NCBI GenBank assembly: GCA_020635355.1
Contig: JACJZW010000002.1
Location: 124,001 to 188,000 of the forward strand
Length of the DNA: 64,000 nt
DNA from: Flavobacteriales bacterium
GTDB taxonomy: Bacteria > Bacteroidota > Bacteroidia > NS11-12g > UBA9320
Direction of reading: 5' to 3'
This document shows positions 52,177 through 62,352 of the stretch, piece by piece. Under the pieces are notes generated by a model that did not search any database, was not told the DNA's origin, and saw nothing but the letters and a program-made list of their open reading frames with translations. The translations under genes were made by a program, and so were the position numbers. How positions within the stretch are numbered: position 1 is the stretch's first letter; the number at the start of each line of letters is the position of its first letter.

Positions 52177-55100
52177 GTGCCCCGGTTACTGACCTTTTTG
52201 AGTCTTCTGTATCTGCTTTTTTATCCTCAGTTAAAAGCACAAACGCCCATTCTGCATCTGCCCACCGGGCATTCAGAGCGCATCACCCAGTTGCTGCCCA
52301 GTAAGAACAACACCTATTTGGTGAGCTTTAGTCGGTCAGATGGAAAGGTCATTGTGAGCCACACCGCCTATCGGAAGATGCTCTATGAAATTGCCGACCC
52401 ATCGGCGGTGTATCTCCGGGTCTATGTGAATCAGGATTCCAATCAGGTGATAGTAGCTGGAGTTGAACGAACCGATGGGAAGGGCTTTATGGAGTTTTTT
52501 GATATTCGGAATGGTAAATCCATAAAGAAAATCCGCGGCCTCCGAATTGGCGAACGACGCTTACCGGTGTTCAGTGAGGATTATCGGTATTTTGTAGCAC
52601 CCGGTGAAAAAGGTCAGGTTGGGGTGTACGATACGCGACGTTGGCGGGTTCAATGGCTATCAAATGTGACCATTCGGAAAAATGATTGGTATCTGTATGA
52701 GCGGGTTTATTTTTCAGTTTTTCAAAACCTTCAGGATACCGGAGTCCCTTGGGTGATCACTTCCATTGATGAGAAGGGTACCTATGTGTCGGATGGTAAT
52801 ACCGGGCAACTTCGGTACTATTTTGATAGTCTGGAATCCTTCAATCACAACCAAATTTCAATAGGGACCGATCATTTCCTCATTTATTCTGAAAAGAGTA
52901 GTCGGGTCAGTGGGCCGAGTTATGGAAGCGCTCGAAAACGGATTTTACATCTGGAAAAGAATCGGGTTTTGTTTGATGAGGTGTGCAATCGGATTTATTT
53001 GGAAGATGAAGGTCGTTCATTTTGGTATTACGATACACTGAATGCCATTCAATTCCACCAAATTGTTCAACGGGATGATGGGTTTGCGATTGTCCCTGAC
53101 GGTCAGTTGGATTCTGTTTTTGCCCAACGGCAGGTCACTCGGTATGGGTTTGATTTGATTGGTTTTTTAACCAATCCGTCCCATGTCTTGTTTCGGGATC
53201 AGGATACACTGATGTACTACGACCGTGACAGGGATAGCTTGCACCAGTTATTATGGTGTGACAACATGGATGAGAGCTGGATTACGCATTCAACGGATGG
53301 GGATGAGTGGTTTTTTGCGCAATGTGAGCTGGACAGTGGTTCAACTTTCTATGCCTTTCAATTTGAACCGGGTTCAGGATATACTCATGGTGAGATGCCA
53401 ACCGGTTTATCTGATGGTATCTGGTTGAAACAGGAGAACGTATGGATATCAAAACATGAAAAAACAATAGAATACGACTATCTGGACTCCAACGTCAGGA
53501 CGAAAAGAGAGGTGCTGGATGGTCGGGTGGTTGGTGGCAAGGAATCAACGTTTTTAGGTGAGCGGGAGACCAATAATCCTGCCGAGTGGCTATTTGTTTT
53601 GGGCGATGATGGAGTGGTGCGATTTTACAACTGTACCGCGGGAACCTTTGTGCGATCGTTTCGAACATCATTTGGAATGCAAAAAATAGAACACGCAGCA
53701 ACCAGTTTGGATGGAAAATTACTGATCACCTCGTCGGATTCTTTTGGTATGTATTCAAGTAGGCATTCCTGTTTGGAAGTGTGGGATGTGTTAACGGGAA
53801 AACTAAGGTCCAGAAAGGTGGTTTACCGCAATTTTGTAGATGATGCGAACTTCAGTCCGGATGCCTCCAAGGTCTATTTTGTTCAAGATGAAGAGCTGGG
53901 GATTTGGGATTTGAGAACTGATCAGGTTACCATGGATGACGGTGTTTGGCGACGATATCGCATTAAGGTGAATGCAACCGATGAGTATTTAATCATTGAG
54001 GATCGATATGGGTTTGACCTGTGGTCAACGGATAGTTTGGTTCAGGTTGCCTCGATTCCGAATTTTGGGAGTCATGAAGTCATTTTTAATCCATCCGGAA
54101 ATAAGATTTTGGTGGCTGATTTCAGCAAACTGAATGAATACATCATCGATTCCGATACACTCCGAAAAATTGCGAAGTACAGCTACTATACCGATACGCT
54201 GGCCAATGGACGAACAAACTTCGTTTCCGGTCATGAGCAGAATATTGTCAAATTCACCTACTCGCCGGATGAAAAGTGGATCGTATCAGCTGGGTTGGAT
54301 GGCCGATTGATTTGTTGGGATACCAAAACACAAAAGATCATTCAAAACCGGGAGGTTGGCATAGGCCGTATTTCCGGGTTGTCCATCTCACCGGACAACC
54401 AACGAATTGTATCATCCTCAGAGGATCAACGAATTCGAATTTGGGATCGGGAAAGCTTGAACCACCTGGCCACGATTGTTCTGCTGAAGAACGATGCGAG
54501 TATTACGTTGACGCCTGAAAGTTATTACTACGCTACAGGCGATGTAGGGCAGTATGTGAGTTGGCAGGTGGGGGATAAATTCCTGAGTTTCGAACAATTG
54601 GATGTCAAGTATAATCGGCCGGATAGGGTGTTGGAATCACTGCATTCTACCGACACCAACCTGATTATGGCTTATCGGATGGCCTATGCCAAACGACTGG
54701 AGCGGATGGAATATGGAACCGTTCGTTTTGATCAGGAGAATAGTCCACCGCGGGTAGTTGTTTCCAGCTCGGCATTCAAGGATTATCTCGTAGAAAAAGA
54801 ACACATTACCATCCATCTTCATGCGGAGGATTTATCGGCCCACCTGGCATCATTCAATGTCTGGATGAATGGTGTGCCAATCTTTGGAACCAAGGGTGTT
54901 GATCTTTCCAAACGCTGTCTGCAAAGCTTTGATACAACATTGCTAATAGTGCTGATTGATGGGGTAAACAAAATTGAGGTGGCGGCTTTCAATAATTTTG
55001 GCTTGGAGAGTTTACGGGAACCTGTTTACGTGCGAAAGAAGGAGGGCGCCGGGCAGAAACCCAAGTTGTATTTTGTGGGCATTGCGGTTGATGATTACGT

Positions 55101-55848
55101 GCAGGAGAAGAACAACCTTCGGTTTAGTGCCAAAGATATCCGTGACCTCGTGAAAGCCCTGACTAAGCGATATCCCGATGGCTTGGTGATCGACACCTTG
55201 CTTAATGAACGTGTAACCCGATCAGCCATTGATTCGATTTTTAGCCGATTGAAGTTTGCCCAACCCAACGACAAACTCATTATGTCCTATTCCGGACATG
55301 GTTTGCTCAGTGAAACCTATGATTATTATTTGAGCACCCACGATTTGGATTTTGCCCATCCGGAGCGGAAAGGGTATGCCTACGACCAGTTGGAACAACA
55401 GCTGGGTCAGATACCGATAAGAAGGAAATTGTTATTGATTGATGCGTGTCATAGCGGTGAGGTGGACAAGGGATCTTTGCTTACCCTGAACGAACGTATG
55501 GAAGCAGCGGGATTGAAGGGAGCCAAATCAGTTGTTACCCGAAACGATCTCGCACATTTGGGGCTGCAAAACAGTTTTGACCTGATGAACGAACTCTTTC
55601 TCAAGGTTGGAAATGAAACTGGCACCACCATTATTTCTGCCGCTGCCGGAACCCAGTTTGCGCTGGAAAATGACCGGTTTTCCAATGGGATTTTTACGTG
55701 GTCGGTTCTGGAACTTTTGGAACAGTACGAGGAAGTGACGATATCGGAATTGCAGAATTGGGTGAAAACACGCGTTCCGGAACTTACCAGTGGTATTCAG
55801 CAACCCACGTCCAGGAGTGTGAACTTTAGTCTGGACTGGGGCTTTTAG
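52177..55848 (+). CDS. Exported WD40-repeat caspase-like protease
   Basis: 1223 residues. The GTG at 52177 gives MPRLLTFLSLLYLLFYPQ, a signal peptide ending near LKAQ. A TTG two codons earlier is possible, and no ATG is near. Residues 25-800 are WD40-like beta-propeller repeats (EKWIVSAGLDGRLICWDTK, DNQRIVSSSEDQRIRIWD). Residues ~955-1222 are a C14 caspase domain with catalytic His1041 (YSGHG) and Cys1091 (IDACHSGE). An exported caspase suggests action in the periplasm or outside rather than as a cytosolic suicide protease. Substrate and trigger unknown. Confidence 0.9.
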   Translation: MPRLLTFLSLLYLLFYPQLKAQTPILHLPTGHSERITQLLPSKNNTYLVSFSRSDGKVIVSHTAYRKMLYEIADPSAVYLRVYVNQDSNQVIVAGVERTDGKGFMEFFDIRNGKSIKKIRGLRIGERRLPVFSEDYRYFVAPGEKGQVGVYDTRRWRVQWLSNVTIRKNDWYLYERVYFSVFQNLQDTGVPWVITSIDEKGTYVSDGNTGQLRYYFDSLESFNHNQISIGTDHFLIYSEKSSRVSGPSYGSARKRILHLEKNRVLFDEVCNRIYLEDEGRSFWYYDTLNAIQFHQIVQRDDGFAIVPDGQLDSVFAQRQVTRYGFDLIGFLTNPSHVLFRDQDTLMYYDRDRDSLHQLLWCDNMDESWITHSTDGDEWFFAQCELDSGSTFYAFQFEPGSGYTHGEMPTGLSDGIWLKQENVWISKHEKTIEYDYLDSNVRTKREVLDGRVVGGKESTFLGERETNNPAEWLFVLGDDGVVRFYNCTAGTFVRSFRTSFGMQKIEHAATSLDGKLLITSSDSFGMYSSRHSCLEVWDVLTGKLRSRKVVYRNFVDDANFSPDASKVYFVQDEELGIWDLRTDQVTMDDGVWRRYRIKVNATDEYLIIEDRYGFDLWSTDSLVQVASIPNFGSHEVIFNPSGNKILVADFSKLNEYIIDSDTLRKIAKYSYYTDTLANGRTNFVSGHEQNIVKFTYSPDEKWIVSAGLDGRLICWDTKTQKIIQNREVGIGRISGLSISPDNQRIVSSSEDQRIRIWDRESLNHLATIVLLKNDASITLTPESYYYATGDVGQYVSWQVGDKFLSFEQLDVKYNRPDRVLESLHSTDTNLIMAYRMAYAKRLERMEYGTVRFDQENSPPRVVVSSSAFKDYLVEKEHITIHLHAEDLSAHLASFNVWMNGVPIFGTKGVDLSKRCLQSFDTTLLIVLIDGVNKIEVAAFNNFGLESLREPVYVRKKEGAGQKPKLYFVGIAVDDYVQEKNNLRFSAKDIRDLVKALTKRYPDGLVIDTLLNERVTRSAIDSIFSRLKFAQPNDKLIMSYSGHGLLSETYDYYLSTHDLDFAHPERKGYAYDQLEQQLGQIPIRRKLLLIDACHSGEVDKGSLLTLNERMEAAGLKGAKSVVTRNDLAHLGLQNSFDLMNELFLKVGNETGTTIISAAAGTQFALENDRFSNGIFTWSVLELLEQYEEVTISELQNWVKTRVPELTSGIQQPTSRSVNFSLDWGF

Positions 55849-55856
55849 GGGAAACC

Positions 55857-57086
55857 TTACTGAATCAACTTCCCATCTTTCGTCAATTCCTGCAAGACAA
55901 ATGATCGGTTCTCCTTTTTTCCATCATAGATGCTGGCCCCGATTATAATGGTGCCCCGGTCGCTGATGAGTTGTCGGTAGGAATAGGCCGCACTGCCTGT
56001 GGGAAGCGGCATTTTGAAATGTTCCGTGAAATCGAGATCCTGGTCCAATGTGCAGAACTTGACACATTGTTCATCGCCCCTAAAGATCGCAAAACCGATT
56101 TGATTAGACCCGTAGGGTGACGGACGATTCACGCGTTCTTCGATAACCATTTCATATGATTCAAAATCATAGTTGAAAGAGACCTTGAATCGGTCTTTGG
56201 TGTCGCCACTGTATGGATCAATCAGATCAAACACCGTCCAATATTCATTATTGGCCGAATAATTATGAACAACCTGATCGCCAAGAACCGTTAACGAGTT
56301 GTTGTTGCCCCAATCAAACTCCTTCGGCCGAACTTTCTGGTAAATCAATTTGCCGTCGGGACTCAATAAACCCATAATGTGTTCATTCCCCTGATCTTGA
56401 TTGCGTGTGGCATCGTAAATATAAAAGATGTTCCCATCTGCCAACAGGAGGATCCGCGCATTGAACTTATCGGTATACCCCGGATCAATTCCTTCCGTGC
56501 CCAGGGTGTGGTCAAAAACAGTGGTCAAGTCATCGGATAACTTGATGATTTTTATTCCAAAATCGTCGTGAAGAAATCCCCTGAGATCGATCCCAATTTG
56601 CGATGTGTCCAGGTTTATTAGAATGTCATTATCCGGTTCGATCAGAAGATCACAGATCTGGGCGGATTTGTTGTCATGAAGCAAGGCGGTGCTGAAGAGT
56701 TTGCGGGACGTCAAAATGTTAAATTGGTCATCGGTCCGATAAAGGGTCAGCACGCATTCATTGTTATCATTCACGGCATCTGCCACAACCCATCCACCTT
56801 TATTATCCATTCGTAACGTGGGCTTGCCTTGGAATAATCCGGGTTTATTCAGGTTGATTTCCCGAATCAATTCCAGGTTTTTATCATAGGTCTTTATATG
56901 CGTCAATGTGGTGCCGAAGAGATACCCTATGCAATGAGTTTCACCATTCAGCCCAGCCTGCATGTCGGTTATGATAAAGGTGTCCGGATGACTCAGGTCC
57001 AGGCCCGAATGATTAATGGAGTCATCCGTGCAGGACATCACCAGTACGAGCAGCATTAAGACCGATGTCAACAGATGTTTATTCAT
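55857..57086 (-). CDS. Beta-propeller-like lipoprotein, pair 1 gene B
   Basis: 409 residues. Lipobox LVMSC (cysteine about 19). Strand-rich body with no named domain. Its C-terminal YSYRQLISDRGTIIIGASIY closely matches YSYRQLFTDNGTVIVGVSYR of the lipoprotein at 59619, so the two are paralogues. It overlaps gene A (57079) by 8 bases, so they are translationally coupled. Confidence 0.78.
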   Translation of the reverse strand: MNKHLLTSVLMLLVLVMSCTDDSINHSGLDLSHPDTFIITDMQAGLNGETHCIGYLFGTTLTHIKTYDKNLELIREINLNKPGLFQGKPTLRMDNKGGWVVADAVNDNNECVLTLYRTDDQFNILTSRKLFSTALLHDNKSAQICDLLIEPDNDILINLDTSQIGIDLRGFLHDDFGIKIIKLSDDLTTVFDHTLGTEGIDPGYTDKFNARILLLADGNIFYIYDATRNQDQGNEHIMGLLSPDGKLIYQKVRPKEFDWGNNNSLTVLGDQVVHNYSANNEYWTVFDLIDPYSGDTKDRFKVSFNYDFESYEMVIEERVNRPSPYGSNQIGFAIFRGDEQCVKFCTLDQDLDFTEHFKMPLPTGSAAYSYRQLISDRGTIIIGASIYDGKKENRSFVLQELTKDGKLIQ

Positions 57087-58251
57087 CCAATTTCATTTTG
57101 CCCTGGTGATTCATGCGGTAGAGATAAACTACTTGATTGTGCTGATATCCGTATACATAATCCCCATCGGTTAGTTTACAGAGCATTTGATCCGAAACAG
57201 AACCATCATTGATGTCCCACAGCGCATTTTGAAAAGAATTTTGAATGGAGAAATTGTGATCGGTTTCAAACAGCCTGTTCCCACTAACCATCAGATAGTT
57301 GTTATCAAGGGACACGTTGGCAAATTCAATGGAGTCAAGTTGGGTGTCCAAAATTTTACTATTCAACATGCGAAAATCAATATCATAGGCTATTCGGACG
57401 ACAGATTGATCTACACTGAGGTATTGAGCCGATAGGTCATCGTCATGGAACAGAAGTGGTCGCATGGGTGTAACAGCCTGCGGATTCAGGATGGTGCTTG
57501 AGGTGATGGGTTTGATAAACATCCCTGTATCTTGTTTGTCGAATTCATAGAATCCGCATTTCTCATTTCGCTGATGAAAACACACATATCGGCCAAGGGT
57601 GTCATATACGTACTGAAGATGATGCCCCTCCTTGGCCAGATAGGTTTTTTGCAACCGTCCTTCCGGGGATATTTTAAGAAGCATCCCAAATAATCCGTAT
57701 TGAAACCGCTCACCATACGTGGTATTGGCGCACATGAGGATGTTGTGTTCACTGTCCTCGGTGATATAAGGAATCGATAACAACGTACCTCCTTGGTTTT
57801 GGGTAGAGAAGAAAAAGGCTCTTTCCCACAGTACGCTGCCAGATGGGTCCAGCTTCGCCAGCATCACACCAAACGATTTGCTCTGAGTAGATGGAAGGGA
57901 ATCCATGCCAATACCCTCCGTTATGCAACCAACAAGTACAGATTGGTCAGAAGCCACGGCAATGTTGGGATCGTATTCCGCAGAGGTGGTAGATCCTATG
58001 GATTGCAACCACTGAAATTGATTCTCTGCACCGTATTTGTGAACCATGACATTCTCGAAGCCGTTTTGGTACTTTTTAGACAACACCACATAACCGCCAT
58101 CCGGTGTGGCTTTGATGTGATAAAGCTTCTGTTGATTGGTGTATCCAATGATCTGAACAGCATGACTCTCCACGGCCGGTACGTCGGAATTCCGACAACC
58201 CATCAGGGCTGTCAAGCACAAGCAAACCAAGCTAACAAATCGTATTTTCAT
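57079..58251 (-). CDS. Beta-propeller-like lipoprotein, pair 1 gene A
   Basis: 390 residues from ATG 58251. Lipobox LMGC (cysteine about 19 in this frame). Contains repeated DGGYVVLSKKYQNG-type strands like those of putative surface propellers. The ends resemble gene A of pair 2 (GDYVYGYQHNQVVYLYRMN against GDYICSVQRDKVVYVMKLN). It diverges from pair 2 across a 198-bp spacer (58252-58449). Confidence 0.78.
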   Translation of the reverse strand: MKIRFVSLVCLCLTALMGCRNSDVPAVESHAVQIIGYTNQQKLYHIKATPDGGYVVLSKKYQNGFENVMVHKYGAENQFQWLQSIGSTTSAEYDPNIAVASDQSVLVGCITEGIGMDSLPSTQSKSFGVMLAKLDPSGSVLWERAFFFSTQNQGGTLLSIPYITEDSEHNILMCANTTYGERFQYGLFGMLLKISPEGRLQKTYLAKEGHHLQYVYDTLGRYVCFHQRNEKCGFYEFDKQDTGMFIKPITSSTILNPQAVTPMRPLLFHDDDLSAQYLSVDQSVVRIAYDIDFRMLNSKILDTQLDSIEFANVSLDNNYLMVSGNRLFETDHNFSIQNSFQNALWDINDGSVSDQMLCKLTDGDYVYGYQHNQVVYLYRMNHQGKMKLDE

Positions 58252-58449
58252 GCTATGAGCCATCTCAAAGATTTCATTTTGGTGGGTAATTTCCTAATCG
58301 ACTTCATGGTATGCCAACTCATGGATGGGAGAGACCACGTTACATGCTGTTGAAATGAGGATGCATCAGATGTCGGACAGATGCACTAGATTTGGTTGAT
58401 TGACTCGATGGTTCATGCCGTCGATGTGTCCTTAAATTCGTAAAACGCG

Positions 58450-59622
58450 TTGGAGAAAACCCTCAAAATTTTATTGGGATGTATCCTGATGTTTGCCATC
58501 CTCCGTTGCAACCGAAGTGAGTTGTCTGGTTTGGAGCATTCAGGTATGCTAACGATTGGAGATGAAAACGACATAGAAGTAAACTCCCTGGTCCCCGACC
58601 CACGAGGAGGATTTCTACTGGGAGCCTCGTCGCGCCGACACCAACGAGCAGAGGTGCTGATCCAGAAGTATGATGAAGACTTTAAACTGGAATGGGAGCA
58701 AACCATCGGAGATGGTGAGGCGGCAAAACTGTTGTACGCCTTCCTCGATCGGGATTACAACACGTTGGTTGTGAACCTTACATTGGGCTATAACGCGGAC
58801 ACCGTAAGCCTGCAACAGCACAAATTTTGGCGCCCGGTGGCCTACTTATTAAATCCTCAGGGTGAAATTGTCTGGGAAAAGATGTTGGTGAAATCTCTGT
58901 CGGCCTATTACAAAAGCGGATCCTATGAAAAGGTGACCGATATGGTTCAGGATGAAAACGGTGACTACCTGCTTTGTGGTGATTTTTATTCCAGCACGTC
59001 AACCGAAAATGGTCCCAAATTTTTCAAGTTAATACCGGAATTTGACCGCATGCTGGTATACGATCCACCATTTAACAGGGCCGGTGCCGCACAAGCCATT
59101 TATCCTTCTGATGGTCAATACGTTTCTTTTAATTACTGGCGGGATAGCTCCAACGCCCTTAATAAAACAGCCAGTATCGGGCGGTTGTTTCCGCTTGGGG
59201 CGCCAACCATGCTGGATCGGATTGATCTGCCTTGGCCGTGGGATCAATTCAACAACGGCAGTATTGGTCAGGTAAAACTCACCCATCGGGATGGGACCTA
59301 TTCGTTCAATTATGTCTTTGAGTCAGAAGTCTATCGGTATCGGTTCAATCGGAAAGTGGATCAACTCACAGAGGAGTCGGTGCCCATCAATTGTCCCGGT
59401 TTGATAAAAGTCGTTCGAACGTTTGATGAGCATTTAATTCTGCTGTATGATGATGGGAGGGTAGAAGAAGTAGATGAGGATTTTGTGGTGTTGAACTCAT
59501 TCACCACCGATGTGGTGGCGAACCATATCATCAAGAATTACCATGGAGATTACATCTGTTCAGTACAAAGGGATAAGGTGGTTTACGTGATGAAGTTGAA
59601 CTCAAAAGGGGTGCTGCAATGA
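58450..59622 (+). CDS. Beta-propeller-like lipoprotein, pair 2 gene A
   Basis: 390 residues from a TTG at 58450. No ATG or GTG gives a better signal, and the next methionine is inside the hydrophobic core. Lipobox ILRC. Paralogue of the gene at 57079, with the same PDPRGGFLLGASS-type strand near residue 50. The stop overlaps gene B as ATGA. Confidence 0.75.
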   Translation: MEKTLKILLGCILMFAILRCNRSELSGLEHSGMLTIGDENDIEVNSLVPDPRGGFLLGASSRRHQRAEVLIQKYDEDFKLEWEQTIGDGEAAKLLYAFLDRDYNTLVVNLTLGYNADTVSLQQHKFWRPVAYLLNPQGEIVWEKMLVKSLSAYYKSGSYEKVTDMVQDENGDYLLCGDFYSSTSTENGPKFFKLIPEFDRMLVYDPPFNRAGAAQAIYPSDGQYVSFNYWRDSSNALNKTASIGRLFPLGAPTMLDRIDLPWPWDQFNNGSIGQVKLTHRDGTYSFNYVFESEVYRYRFNRKVDQLTEESVPINCPGLIKVVRTFDEHLILLYDDGRVEEVDEDFVVLNSFTTDVVANHIIKNYHGDYICSVQRDKVVYVMKLNSKGVLQ

Positions 59623-60797
59623 GGCGTTTGGTCATTCTCTGTATTGGGATCATTGCCCTTGTCTCCTGTCGTGAAGAAGAAGTGAAGCCTTCCGGGATCA
59701 ACGTGAGCCAATCAGCCTCCTTTCAGGTGACCTCCATTCAACCGGGAACCGATGGGGATATCCTGTGTATTGGAACGCATGTGGGAGGGGCAGACTCCAC
59801 ATATCTATACCGGTATTCATCGGATCTTCAATTGAAAGAAGTAATAAACCTGTTTGAGCAACCTGAATTTGAAGGCGAACTTCATCTCACCTGTATGCAG
59901 GATCGTGGTTGGATCATGACCCGAATTACTACCAAACAATTTCCAAGAAGGGTCTATATCATTAAGACAGATGAGCATTTTAATGTGGAGCATCAGTATG
60001 CGTTGTTTGTCCCACAGCCCTGGGAAGAAGCTTGGTTATATGGCATTCAAGGCTTACAGGATGGCTCGTATATGGCTTCCGTTGATTTTAAGGAGTTCAA
60101 CAATTTGGGGGAGGGGCATCTCATCCACTTTTCTTCGAATCTCTCCACCATTCTCTCCGATTCATCCTGGACCAAGGAGCACGCCATTCATTTTGTGGAA
60201 TTACCTGACGGCGATATTGTCTACAGTTCATTTCGCTATGACGCCTACAGCTTACAAACCCTCCGACGTCAGAGCAAGAATGGTGAGTTACGTTGGGTTC
60301 GGGAGGATACGGTCCATGCCGCGCATGCCGGCCTAATCGGGTTGTCTTGGACCGGGAAGGATGTACTCACCAATTACATCATTAACGATGAGCACAAGCA
60401 ATTTTATGCTCAATTGGACGGTCATACCGGCATTCAACTGAATTCATCCATTCTCCCGACCTACTATCTCAATCATCAGATTGAGCGGGAAAAGCTTCAA
60501 GGTTCACATTTTCCAACCGGGCCGGCCAATCCACTTCCTGCCAATTTAAAACCCGGTCAGGGACATGTGATTTATTCCGAAGCCGATCGCAAATTGTATT
60601 TCCTCGAAGTGAATGAGCGGGCCGAAGTGACCTTCCGTTTCATCATTCCCACGCCACCATTTGATAAGGTATATTCTTACCGGCAACTATTTACAGATAA
60701 CGGGACGGTGATTGTTGGGGTGAGTTACCGGTATAAAGGAACCGATAACTTTAGTTTGGTGGAATTGACTATGGATGGCAGTATCGTGAATGAATAA
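59619..60797 (+). CDS. Beta-propeller-like lipoprotein, pair 2 gene B
   Basis: 392 residues. Lipobox LVSC (cysteine 17). Paralogue of the lipoprotein at 55857 through most of its length, most clearly at the C-terminal YSYRQL...FSLVELTMDGSI. Overlaps the following Kelch protein gene by 8 bases, so pair 2 and the Kelch cargo form one operon ending at the terminator at 62247-62270. Confidence 0.78.
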   Translation: MRRLVILCIGIIALVSCREEEVKPSGINVSQSASFQVTSIQPGTDGDILCIGTHVGGADSTYLYRYSSDLQLKEVINLFEQPEFEGELHLTCMQDRGWIMTRITTKQFPRRVYIIKTDEHFNVEHQYALFVPQPWEEAWLYGIQGLQDGSYMASVDFKEFNNLGEGHLIHFSSNLSTILSDSSWTKEHAIHFVELPDGDIVYSSFRYDAYSLQTLRRQSKNGELRWVREDTVHAAHAGLIGLSWTGKDVLTNYIINDEHKQFYAQLDGHTGIQLNSSILPTYYLNHQIEREKLQGSHFPTGPANPLPANLKPGQGHVIYSEADRKLYFLEVNERAEVTFRFIIPTPPFDKVYSYRQLFTDNGTVIVGVSYRYKGTDNFSLVELTMDGSIVNE

Positions 60798-62148
60798 CAG
60801 AATGAGTGGTTGGCATAAATACAAGAATGTTCGGTTGTGGTTAACCTTGCTCACATGCTGGTTTGGTGCCGATGCGATGGGACAGTGGTCGTATACGGAT
60901 TTAAGTGCATTCCGTTATTACATGAACGCCACACGTCATGGAGATAGTTTGTTTTTTGTGGGAGGAGGGAGTAAAGGAAAAACAGCCCAGAAAACGATTT
61001 TTGTCTACAACACCCGATCGCAAAAGTGGGAGGATACCATGACGATGAAACACGCGCGCTACTTTCCGTTCCTTGTTTCGGGTGACTCAGCATTATACAT
61101 CGCCGGAGGACTCACCATCGATTATCATCCCGTTCATGGTTTCAGGGATGTGGAGATGTATAACTACCACAGTAAGACCTGGAGTGTGCATACGGTAAAG
61201 GACTCCATGTTGTGGGTCGCCGCAACCAAAGCAGGATCCAAAGTGATGTTTGGTGCGCCAACGTTGGCATTTTCTACCAATTCGATATCTACCTGCTCCG
61301 ATGTGGTTTATATGTATGATGAACGGGAGAAAACGTGGACAACAGAGCATCTGTCTGAAGTGAGGTGTGCGGAAAGTGCCGTTTCAAACGACACCATTGC
61401 CCTAATTATCGGAGGTATTCGCGATTCTCTGGGAGCCAATCATTCCAATCGGATTGATATTTATAATTCCCTTACGGATGAGTGGACGGTAGACTCCCTA
61501 TCAGCTCCACGAATCACGGTTGGAGGAGTGTATGTGAACGGTAAGTTTTATTTAGCCGGAGGTTGGGGAAATGATAATTCAACAACAGATGTGATTGATG
61601 TGTATGATGGTAAGTCCTGGTCTGTTATGCATCTTCCAAAACCAATGCGGCTGTACTACCCGCAGGTCATTGGCGACGAAATCTATTTCGCCGCATACGT
61701 GGATGCCAACGGAAAACCCGGATCATCCATACCGGTTTACAATACCCGAACAGGAAGTTGGTCGGAAATTCACAGCATGTATGCCCGATCAGAATGTGCA
61801 TCGATAACGGATGGGAAGCGTTTATACCTCGCGGGAGGAGCCTATGCAAAGAGGTCAACCTCTCTGGTTGAAATTTACGAACCCGAGAAAAGCTCGGTTT
61901 TTGAATTGGGACATAATGCTGTGGGACGCGTCTATCCGAACCCCACCAATGGCACCTTCCGGGTGAGTTTTACCCAAGCCATGAACGTGGATATCATTAT
62001 CCACGATCCGCTGGGTCGTGCAACACAATCCATGGAGGTGGTAGATTCCAGATATGTTGATCTGGACCTTACTGGTCCGGTGGGAGTCTACCTGGTTGAA
62101 TTCCGCACGGATGATGCGGTTGAATGGGTGAAGGTGGTGAAGAATTGA
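60790..62148 (+). CDS. Kelch-repeat T9SS cargo
   Basis: 452 residues. The signal peptide ends near DAMGQ (about 32). Kelch-type beta-propeller repeats run through 40-365 with GG doublets and YN/W turns (DSLFFVGGGSK, SALYIAGGLT, GKFYLAGGWGN, KRLYLAGGAYAK). A T9SS type A sorting domain follows from VGRVYPNPTNGTFRVSF to the end (VEWVKVVKN). Exported to the surface. Kelch folds commonly bind proteins or glycans, but the ligand is unknown. Last gene of its operon. Confidence 0.92.
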   Translation: MNNRMSGWHKYKNVRLWLTLLTCWFGADAMGQWSYTDLSAFRYYMNATRHGDSLFFVGGGSKGKTAQKTIFVYNTRSQKWEDTMTMKHARYFPFLVSGDSALYIAGGLTIDYHPVHGFRDVEMYNYHSKTWSVHTVKDSMLWVAATKAGSKVMFGAPTLAFSTNSISTCSDVVYMYDEREKTWTTEHLSEVRCAESAVSNDTIALIIGGIRDSLGANHSNRIDIYNSLTDEWTVDSLSAPRITVGGVYVNGKFYLAGGWGNDNSTTDVIDVYDGKSWSVMHLPKPMRLYYPQVIGDEIYFAAYVDANGKPGSSIPVYNTRTGSWSEIHSMYARSECASITDGKRLYLAGGAYAKRSTSLVEIYEPEKSSVFELGHNAVGRVYPNPTNGTFRVSFTQAMNVDIIIHDPLGRATQSMEVVDSRYVDLDLTGPVGVYLVEFRTDDAVEWVKVVKN

Positions 62149-62246
62149 TGACGTGTCCATTGCGATTTTACTGAGATGAAAGGACAATGAGCTTGGTTGT
62201 TAGTCGTATCTCAAGCCTTGATGTCCTGTGAATTAACTTGCGTTGC

Positions 62247-62270
62247 ACTGACCGATGTCAGTCCTTTTTT
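62247..62270 (+). terminator. Terminator of the lipoprotein/Kelch operon
   Basis: Stem ACTGAC-cgat-GTCAGT followed by CC and six T. It closes the 58450-62148 operon. Confidence 0.85.
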
Positions 62271-62352
62271 ATAGGGGTGATTCTACTTTCGTTCAGTTCA
62301 ATGACGTCCGCTTTTCTTTTGGATTCACGATGAGCATATTGGTATAACATTT

